This document shows, piece after piece, positions 1-5,027 of a stretch of DNA of 6,727 nucleotides. Under the pieces are notes generated by a model that had not been told where the DNA came from, ran no database searches, and saw only the letters and a program-made list of their open reading frames with translations. The stretch is taken from contig JAFQUL010000169.1 in NCBI GenBank assembly GCA_017408535.1, positions 1 through 6,727 of the forward strand. The letters run 5' to 3'. The stretch's first letter is position 1; every line of letters starts with the position of its first letter. The position numbers were made by a program, and so were the translations under genes. This stretch comes from Clostridia bacterium. GTDB taxonomy: Bacteria > Bacillota > Clostridia > Oscillospirales > CAG-272.

Positions 1-40
1 GAAAGGAGAAATTTTCGTAAATTACGAAGTAATTTGATGC

Positions 41-108
41 GGACGTTTGATGTTTTTGGGCATTTCAATGCCCAAAATGGCGGTTTTCAGACCGCCAAAT
101 CAAACTCC
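41..108 (+). ncRNA. candidate structured RNA element (three-way-junction-like fold)
   Basis: Three nested or adjacent inverted repeats can be read directly. An outer stem pairs GTTTGAT (45-51) with ATCAAAC (99-105), and is extended by GGA (41-43) with TCC (106-108) if C44 bulges out. Inside it sits a perfect 11-bp hairpin (54-64 with 67-77, core GGGCATT/AATGCCC) and a 7-bp hairpin TGGCGGT (78-84) / ACCGCCA (91-97) with a 6-nt loop. A terminator hairpin follows two bases later. This could be the 3' part of a small RNA, the 3' UTR of a gene left of the window, a cis-acting leader, or a palindromic intergenic repeat. I recognise no Rfam family, and the T-box consensus is absent. The strand is inferred from the U-tract of the downstream terminator. 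Confidence 0.4.
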
Positions 109-110
109 AC

Positions 111-158
111 GGCTGTTGCATTGTAAATGCAACAGCCTCTTTTCCTTTTGCTTTTTTT
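111..158 (+). terminator. Rho-independent terminator upstream of the transporter operon
   Basis: A perfect 12-bp stem, GGCTGTTGCATT (111-122) with AATGCAACAGCC (126-137), closes a 3-nt GTA loop. It is followed by a T-rich run (138-158) ending in seven T's. This is a textbook intrinsic terminator for rightward transcription. It should end a transcript from the left, or end the structured element at 41-108. The transporter operon has its own promoter 33 bp downstream, so this is probably a true end rather than an attenuator, although attenuation is not excluded. Confidence 0.8.
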
Positions 159-190
159 ACTGGCGTGGAACAATATTTTTTTGCTATCTA

Positions 191-219
191 TTGCCTTTTG
201 GGACAAAATATGAGATAAT
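191..219 (+). promoter_or_regulatory. predicted sigma-A promoter of the NSS-ZIP operon
   Basis: A -35 box TTGCCT (191-196) and a -10 box GATAAT (214-219) are separated by the optimal 17 bp. They match the consensus at 4/6 and 5/6 positions. Transcription would start near 226, giving a leader of about 30 nt that holds GGAGG at 242-246, 10 nt before the ATG at 257. The site lies just after the terminator at 111-158, which fits an independent transcription unit. Confidence 0.6.
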
Positions 220-256
220 AATAAGAGTTTGATGTTTCATTGGAGGACAATTTTTC

Positions 257-1609
257 ATGGGCGAAAAAAGAGGCAGTTTTACAGGTAAGATCGGCTTTGT
301 TCTTGCGGCGGCAGGCTCTGCCGTAGGACTTGGTAATATTTGGCGCTTTCCTTATCTTGCGGCAAAATACGGCGGCGGAATATTCCTGCTCGTATATCTT
401 ATATTGGCAGTTACCTTCGGCTTTGCACTGATGATAGCTGAGATCGCCATCGGCAGAAAGACAGGACTCAGTGCTATCGGTGCATTCAAAAAGCTTGATA
501 AGCGCTTTACCTTTGTGGGTTATCTTGAGGCGTTGGTCCCCGTGATAATCCTTCCGTACTATTCCGTTATCGGCGGCTGGGTAACCAAGTATCTGGCGGT
601 ATTTACAACCGGTCAGGGAAAGGCGGCGGCAGAGGACAGCTTCTTTGACGACTTCGTTTCCGGTATCGGAGAGCCGATATTCTGGTACTGCCTGTTTATC
701 GGAGTAACTGCCATAGTCGTTTTGTTCGGAGTACAGAAGGGTGTCGAGAAGGTAAGTAAGATAATGATGCCCGTTTTAGTGGTACTCACTCTCGGTATAT
801 CCATATACAGTATAACGCTTCCCGGTGCGTGGGATGGTGTGCTTTACTATATCACACCTAATTTTAAGAATTTCTCAGCTACCACCGTTCTTGCAGCTAT
901 GGGGCAGCTGTTTTACTCAATGTCTCTTTCAATGGGCATTATGATCACCTACGGATCCTATATGAAGAAGGATGTCAGCATCGAAAAGTCTGTCAAACAG
1001 ATCGAGATATTCGATACCGGTGTGGCTTTCTTTGCAGGACTTATGATCGTTCCTGCTGTGTTCGTGTTCAGCGGCGGTAAGGATATGGATCAGAAGGGTG
1101 CAGGTCTTATGTTTGAGACTCTGCCTAAGATATTCGATACCATTCCCGGCGGCTCTGTCCTCGGTGCGGCATTTTTCCTGCTTGTCCTTTTTGCGGCGCT
1201 TACCTCATCTATTTCTCTTACGGAAACAGTGGTGTCCTTCCTTCAGGATAAATTTAAGCTGGGCAGAAAGCTTTCCTGCCTTATAGTGTTCCTTTTCTGT
1301 ATGCTGCTCGGTCTGCCCTCATCCCTCGGTCACGGCGTTTGGTCCCACATATCTATTCTCGGTCTTAATTTCCTTGATTTCTTTGACTTTATAAGCAACA
1401 GCGTTATTATGCCTATCGTGGCATTTTTGACCTGTATCTTTATCGGCTATATCATTAAGCCCAAGTCTGTAGTAGACGAGGTGGAGATCGGCGGAGCGTT
1501 TAAGAGAAAGACTCTGTTTACCGTTATGATAAAATATATCGCCCCGGTATGCATTATTCTTATTCTTGTCTCATCTGTTCTTGATGCACTTGGAATTATG
1601 AAAATATGA
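257..1609 (+). CDS. sodium-dependent amino-acid transporter, NSS (SNF) family
   Basis: This is a Na+-coupled symporter of the cytoplasmic membrane with the LeuT fold, 450 aa, close in length to bacterial 11-helix members such as MhsT and Tyt1. TM1 (about 12-38) has the unwound signature GSAVGLGNIWRFPY (20-33), which carries Na+ and substrate contacts. TM6 (about 205-235) has GQLFYSMSLSMGIMITYGSY, aligning with the LeuT TM6 substrate region. TM8 has AALTSSIS (313-320), whose Thr/Ser pair matches the Na2 site. TM5 carries a Gly-X9-Pro motif (G162, P172), known from MhsT as linked to opening of the inner gate. TM7 has an acidic D253 near the place where Cl--independent members supply a carboxylate, so Cl- independence is likely. 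Only 11 helices are apparent, ending about residue 445. The start is set by GGAGG 10 nt upstream. Substrate is probably a neutral or aromatic amino acid, but that is inference. It is the first gene of an operon with the ZIP transporter. Confidence 0.93.
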   Translation: MGEKRGSFTGKIGFVLAAAGSAVGLGNIWRFPYLAAKYGGGIFLLVYLILAVTFGFALMIAEIAIGRKTGLSAIGAFKKLDKRFTFVGYLEALVPVIILPYYSVIGGWVTKYLAVFTTGQGKAAAEDSFFDDFVSGIGEPIFWYCLFIGVTAIVVLFGVQKGVEKVSKIMMPVLVVLTLGISIYSITLPGAWDGVLYYITPNFKNFSATTVLAAMGQLFYSMSLSMGIMITYGSYMKKDVSIEKSVKQIEIFDTGVAFFAGLMIVPAVFVFSGGKDMDQKGAGLMFETLPKIFDTIPGGSVLGAAFFLLVLFAALTSSISLTETVVSFLQDKFKLGRKLSCLIVFLFCMLLGLPSSLGHGVWSHISILGLNFLDFFDFISNSVIMPIVAFLTCIFIGYIIKPKSVVDEVEIGGAFKRKTLFTVMIKYIAPVCIILILVSSVLDALGIMKI

Positions 1610-1631
1610 TCGGTAAATAACTACAGTACAG

Positions 1632-1638
1632 GGAGGAG
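1632..1638 (+). promoter_or_regulatory. ribosome binding site fixing a TTG start
   Basis: The run GGAGGAG, preceded by further G's, lies 6 nt before the TTG at 1645. No ATG or GTG at comparable spacing would keep the conserved first helix, so this site decides the start of the ZIP gene. Confidence 0.75.
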
Positions 1639-1644
1639 AAAAGC

Positions 1645-2409
1645 TTGAAGATAGTTTTAATAACAGCTCTTGGCGTTGGCGGTGCGACGATTGTCGGTGC
1701 CGTCCTCGGATTTCTTTTCAAAAAAATATCTCACCGATTCAGCGATATAGTTCTTTCCTTTGCCGCAGGAATAATGCTTGCGGCGGCGGTCATCGGTCTG
1801 ATAATCCCATCGCTTGAATACGGAGAAGGGAATCCTCTTTCTGTATTCGTTACTGTCGGCGGTATTATGGTGGGTGCGGTATGCCTTAACCTGATGGATA
1901 AGCTGGTGCCTCATCTTCACCGACTCAGCGGAGTTGAGTACGAGGGACACCCGGGTAAGAATGATCAGCTGGGCAAGATACTGCTTTTCGTAATGGCGAT
2001 AGCAATACACAATATCCCCGAGGGTATTGCCGCAGGTGTGGGCTTCGGCACGGGTAATACCGGTGAGGCACTTACTATTGCGGCAGGTATTGCTCTCCAG
2101 AATATTCCGGAGGGAATGATCATTATCGCTCCTATGCTTGCGGCGGGAATGAGTAAGCCCCGTACCTTTATCATAGCGGCTATGACCGGTGTGGTGGAGG
2201 TAATAGGTACCTTTATCGGTTACTATGCGGTAACGGTGGCTGAGTTTATTCTGCCCTTTGCGCTTGCATTTGCAGGCGGAACTATGCTCTACGTTATCAG
2301 TGACGAGATGATCCCCGAGACCCATCACGAGGGCAGTGAGCGCGGTGCGACCTACGCTTTGCTCGTAGGTTTCTCGGTGATGCTCATAATGAGCTTTTTT
2401 CTTGAATAA
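1645..2409 (+). CDS. ZIP-family divalent metal transporter
   Basis: This is a cytoplasmic-membrane transporter for Zn2+ or related divalent cations, 254 aa, the usual size of bacterial ZupT/GufA-like ZIP proteins, with about eight helices. The metal path is clear: TM4 has HNIPEG (122-127), TM5 has QNIPEG (152-157), TM6 has a Glu in VVEVIG (183-188), and TM7 ends in DEMIPETHHEG (220-230). TM5 has Gln in place of the first His seen in many ZIPs, a change known within the GufA-like and ZupT-like branches. The loop between TM3 and TM4 (about 88-110) holds His residues (H90, H92, H102) and is shorter than in eukaryotic ZIPs. The start is TTG with a strong ribosome binding site. Only 35 nt separate it from the NSS stop, with no terminator, so the two are co-transcribed. 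Zn2+, Fe2+ and Mn2+ cannot be told apart from the sequence. Confidence 0.92.
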   Translation: MKIVLITALGVGGATIVGAVLGFLFKKISHRFSDIVLSFAAGIMLAAAVIGLIIPSLEYGEGNPLSVFVTVGGIMVGAVCLNLMDKLVPHLHRLSGVEYEGHPGKNDQLGKILLFVMAIAIHNIPEGIAAGVGFGTGNTGEALTIAAGIALQNIPEGMIIIAPMLAAGMSKPRTFIIAAMTGVVEVIGTFIGYYAVTVAEFILPFALAFAGGTMLYVISDEMIPETHHEGSERGATYALLVGFSVMLIMSFFLE

Positions 2410-2419
2410 GAATATAATA

Positions 2420-2451
2420 AAAATCCCGCTGTTTGACCGCAGCGGGATTTT
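2420..2451. terminator. bidirectional terminator between convergent operons
   Basis: A perfect 12-bp stem AAAATCCCGCTG (2420-2431) pairs with CAGCGGGATTTT (2440-2451) around an 8-nt loop. The A-run on one side and T-run on the other let it act on both strands. It sits 11 nt after the ZIP stop and 24 nt after the stop of the leftward TIM-barrel gene (2475), so it closes both transcription units. Confidence 0.88.
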
Positions 2452-2474
2452 GTTATATCTACAATATTAGCATA

Positions 2475-3320
2475 CTATCGAACTAACTGTTTCATAAAAC
2501 TTAAACCTTCTTTTACTGCACTCATAACATCCTCCGGACCCTCGAACTCAAGGGTGATATATCCGTCATATCCGCAGGAGGCGGCTGCCTCAAAGCACTG
2601 TCTTACCGGGACGATGCCGTGACATAAGACCGTGCCGCAAAGATAATTACCGTTAAGATTACTAAACCATCCGCCGTTGGTGGGAGGATCGTTCTTCCTT
2701 CGGTATCTGAAATCTTTCAGATGAAGATTAAATGCATAGGGAGCGCAGGCGGTGACAGCAGTCAGCGGGTCCTCGTCAACGCAGAGGAAATTCCCTATAT
2801 CCACCTGCATACCGTAGTTTTTGTGATCCACCGCATTTATGAGAGACAGCATTCTGTCAGAGGCCTGACAGAAGGTACCGTGATTCTCGGTAGCAGTGCG
2901 GATCCCCTTCTTCTCCGCGTATACGGTGATCTCTCTTGCCACATCAGCCATACCGCCTACAACGTCTTCAAAGCTGAGACCCTTAGGAGGAAAACGGAAG
3001 GTGGCATCGTGACGGAGAAGGGGAGCGCCAAGTGCTTCTGCCACGTCTATCTTTCTCATGATCCGTTCTGCCTCAGCGGATACGTCACGTCCCCCCTCTG
3101 CCATAAGGTCTCCGCCCACAGAGTAGCCTGAAATACAGATACCGTGCTTTTCTGCTTCAAGGCGGAGAGCATTTGCGGCTTTTATTTCCTCGCTGTGGCA
3201 GGAGGCAGGGATATCTGTGAACTCCACAGCATCAAAACCGATCTCAGCCGCCGCGGCGATCACGTCCTCACAGCTGAGACCGAGAGCTGAAAAGCTGTAT
3301 GAAGAAACCGAGGTCTTCAT
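2475..3320 (-). CDS. xylose-isomerase-like TIM-barrel protein (sugar phosphate isomerase/epimerase family), second copy
   Basis: 281 aa, the normal length of the AP_endonuc_2 / COG1082 family, which holds sugar, inositol and keto-sugar isomerases and epimerases. The (beta/alpha)8 pattern runs from the N-terminal strand MKTSVSSYSF. Probable metal ligands are E145 in ENHG, D174 in MQVDIGNF, H200 in FNLHLKDF, and E258 or E260 in ITLEFEG. The loop before the last strand-helix unit reads LCHGIVPV (232-239), with His where the paralogue next door has Asn in LGNG. No signal peptide is seen, so it is cytoplasmic. GGAGGT (3327-3332) lies 6 nt before the ATG and only 2 nt after the stop of the upstream gene, pointing to co-transcription and perhaps translational coupling. 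The substrate is unknown; IolE-, IolI- or Hyi-like and keto-glycoside epimerase activities are all possible. It is the last gene of the operon. Confidence 0.85.
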   Translation of the reverse strand: MKTSVSSYSFSALGLSCEDVIAAAAEIGFDAVEFTDIPASCHSEEIKAANALRLEAEKHGICISGYSVGGDLMAEGGRDVSAEAERIMRKIDVAEALGAPLLRHDATFRFPPKGLSFEDVVGGMADVAREITVYAEKKGIRTATENHGTFCQASDRMLSLINAVDHKNYGMQVDIGNFLCVDEDPLTAVTACAPYAFNLHLKDFRYRRKNDPPTNGGWFSNLNGNYLCGTVLCHGIVPVRQCFEAAASCGYDGYITLEFEGPEDVMSAVKEGLSFMKQLVR

Positions 3321-3334
3321 TAAAATACCTCCGG

Positions 3335-4183
3335 TCAGCCTATCTTGCTTTCAAGAAATCTGACAGCGCGTGCAACGTCACCGACACGGTCATCTCCCGC
3401 TTCACGCTCGATCGTCAGATATCCCTTGTATCCGATATCACAGAGTGCTGCGAGATACCTGTCAAAGTCCACCTTGCCGTTGCCGAGAGGCAATTCCTTG
3501 TAAGTCTTGCCGGACTCGATAAGCTCCTTAAAGTGCTCCTCTCCGCAGAGTCTCGGAGCATCGGGATCGGTGAGCTTTACACCGTCCTTTGCGTGGGTGT
3601 GCACTATGTAGTTCTTAAGGGTGTGCACCGCCTTTACCGGGTCATCACCTGCCACCATGACCAGATTTGCAGGGTCAAGGTTAACAGCCACACCGCGGGA
3701 GAAAAGGCCGTCAAGGAAGCTTTTTAAGGTCTCTGCGCTCTCAGGACCGGTCTCAACGGCAAAATGTCCGCCGATGCTGTCCGCATATTCGGCAAGACGG
3801 CCGCAGGTATCCTGCATAACGGAGTATTTGGGATCTGTCTTATCCTCGGGAACGACACCGATATGGGTGGTAACGATATTTGTGCCGAAGAGCATAGTCA
3901 TATCGAGAATTCTTTTTGACAGCTCTATCTTACGGGGATTTTCCTCAGCGTTGCCGAAGCCGCCGCCAAGATCTCCGCAGATAGCAGAGACGGTAAGCCC
4001 GTAGGAATTTATTATATCAAGTCTTTCTCTGACAGTCTTTTCGGTTATCTCAGAAGGGTGAACTTCACCGCGTGTCAGATACATCTGAACGCCCTTTGCC
4101 CCTGCCTCAGCCGCTTTTTCTACCGCATTTCTGAAGGGCAGACGGAGAGAATCTAGCAGTACACCGATAGAAAAGTCGTACAT
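3335..4183 (-). CDS. xylose-isomerase-like TIM-barrel protein (sugar phosphate isomerase/epimerase family), first copy
   Basis: 282 aa, the same AP_endonuc_2 / COG1082 fold as the gene after it, but clearly diverged rather than a recent duplicate. Probable metal ligands are E144 in AVETGPE, D170 in NLDPANL, H195 or H197 in VHTHAKD, and E259 in LTIEREAG. The family loop LGNGKVDF (233-240) precedes the final strand (GYKGYLTIE). The intact motifs suggest an active divalent-metal isomerase or epimerase acting on a sugar, sugar acid or polyol in the cytoplasm. The ATG at 4183 has AAGGGGA (4191-4197) 7 nt upstream. The gap to the preceding GDPD gene is 17 nt and to the following paralogue 14 nt, so all three form one operon. 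The substrate cannot be named from the sequence. Confidence 0.86.
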   Translation of the reverse strand: MYDFSIGVLLDSLRLPFRNAVEKAAEAGAKGVQMYLTRGEVHPSEITEKTVRERLDIINSYGLTVSAICGDLGGGFGNAEENPRKIELSKRILDMTMLFGTNIVTTHIGVVPEDKTDPKYSVMQDTCGRLAEYADSIGGHFAVETGPESAETLKSFLDGLFSRGVAVNLDPANLVMVAGDDPVKAVHTLKNYIVHTHAKDGVKLTDPDAPRLCGEEHFKELIESGKTYKELPLGNGKVDFDRYLAALCDIGYKGYLTIEREAGDDRVGDVARAVRFLESKIG

Positions 4184-4200
4184 ATTCCTGTCCCCTTTAC

Positions 4201-4920
4201 TTACTGAAGAATATTGGTGGTGATAATGTCAACACCCCACTCGCAAAGCTCTTCGCCGCGCTGAGGATCGTTGACAGTCCAGCAGTTTACAACTATACCG
4301 TTGTCATGAAGGAACTTGATGTTTTCCTTTGTCAGACAGTTGTGATTTATGTCAAGCTCCATTGAGTAGTCCTTGAGCTTATTTACAAGCTCGTCGTTTA
4401 CCTCGCACTCGCACAGGAACTGGATCCTTGCCTCAGGGCAGATGCCTCTGAGTCTTGCAAGCACGTCATAGTGGAAGGAGATAAATACCATATTTTCAAG
4501 AGATGTATACTTGTTTACCGCCTCAAGAATACGCTCAAGATCCTCGTTTGGAAAATTGTTCTTGAACTCAAGAACGCACTTCTTTCCGTACTTTTCGCAG
4601 ATGTAAAGATACTCCTCAAGGGTGGGAATGCGGAGATGAGCCGCAGGCTCACCGCTGAGCTCGTTTAACTCTACTGCGCGGATCTCGTCAAGAGAAAGCT
4701 CCTTGACGTCTATAAGTGTAGAGGAAACTCTTTTGGTTGAACCGTCATGAAGGAGGACTAGGGAGTTGTCACCTGCACGGCGTACGTCAGTCTCGATACC
4801 GAAATAGTCACGGTTGCCGGCTGCAATAAAAGCGGCGCAGGTGTTCTCACGCTCAAGGCCGCTGAGACCGCGGTGTGCTACCATAAGAGTATTCCTTTTG
4901 TTTATTTTGATGGTGTCCAT
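4201..4920 (-). CDS. glycerophosphodiester phosphodiesterase (GDPD family)
   Basis: 239 aa, typical of small cytoplasmic UgpQ-like enzymes that hydrolyse glycerophosphodiesters to glycerol 3-phosphate and an alcohol. Catalytic and metal residues are in order: H16-R17 in VAHRG, E43 and D45 in GIETDV, H58-D59 in LLHDG, and E118 with K120 in VLEFK. W214 in NCWTV and the C-terminal DIITTN complete the family pattern; the usual ITD near the C-terminus reads ITTN here. No signal peptide or membrane helix is seen, so the substrate must be imported or made inside the cell. The start at M1 is supported by GGAGGAG (4927-4933) 6 nt upstream; M13 lies too close to the catalytic His and has no such site. 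It is first in an operon with two isomerase-like genes and is driven by the promoter at 4958-4986. The exact diester is unknown. Confidence 0.92.
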   Translation of the reverse strand: MDTIKINKRNTLMVAHRGLSGLERENTCAAFIAAGNRDYFGIETDVRRAGDNSLVLLHDGSTKRVSSTLIDVKELSLDEIRAVELNELSGEPAAHLRIPTLEEYLYICEKYGKKCVLEFKNNFPNEDLERILEAVNKYTSLENMVFISFHYDVLARLRGICPEARIQFLCECEVNDELVNKLKDYSMELDINHNCLTKENIKFLHDNGIVVNCWTVNDPQRGEELCEWGVDIITTNILQ

Positions 4921-4957
4921 TATTTACTCCTCCGATAATAAAATATCATTTAAGGGT

Positions 4958-4986
4958 ATTATATCAAAAGCTCCCCCGTATGTCAA
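4958..4986 (-). promoter_or_regulatory. consensus sigma-A promoter of the GDPD operon
   Basis: Read leftward, TTGACA (4986-4981) and TATAAT (4963-4958) are both perfect consensus and are separated by exactly 17 bp. A TG one base before the -10 box (4966-4965) also makes an extended -10. Transcription should start near 4951, leaving a leader of about 30 nt with GGAGGAG before the GDPD start. The -35 box lies in the loop and adjoining arm of the upstream gene's terminator hairpin, and the spacer contains the hairpin arm and its U-tract. Confidence 0.85.
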
Positions 4987-5002
4987 TCATACGGGGGAGC
5001 TT
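4964..5002 (-). terminator. Rho-independent terminator of the lipoprotein gene, overlapping the next promoter
   Basis: A perfect 15-bp stem, AAGCTCCCCCGTATG (4968-4982) paired with CATACGGGGGAGCTT (4988-5002), has a 5-nt loop and five G-C pairs in a row. Leftward it runs into TTTTGAT. It begins 25 nt after the lipoprotein stop at 5028. On the plus strand the hairpin is followed by TTAAATTC, a poor U-tract, so it works mainly leftward. Confidence 0.88.
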
Positions 5003-5027
5003 AAATTCGACATTTTATCGCAGAAGA

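Noticed and set aside
14..137. CRISPR-like repeats
   Set aside because: The inverted repeats differ from one another in sequence and spacing; no direct repeat of constant length with spacers is present.
47..232. 61-codon open frame on the plus strand
   Set aside because: It begins at TTG with no ribosome binding site, runs through the hairpins and terminator, overlaps the operon promoter, and has no protein-like composition.
41..256. T-box or known riboswitch controlling the amino-acid transporter
   Set aside because: The T-box bulge sequence AGGGTGGNACCGCG is absent, and an apparent promoter lies after the terminator, so attenuation is not needed to explain the layout.
1657..2328. Long (223-codon) minus-strand frame opposite the ZIP gene
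   Set aside because: It is antisense to a clearly conserved membrane protein, has no ribosome binding site or promoter, and its His/Arg/Tyr-rich composition is typical of an antisense shadow.
2721..3131. 136-codon plus-strand frame inside the second isomerase gene
   Set aside because: Antisense to a gene with intact family motifs, and no start signals of its own.
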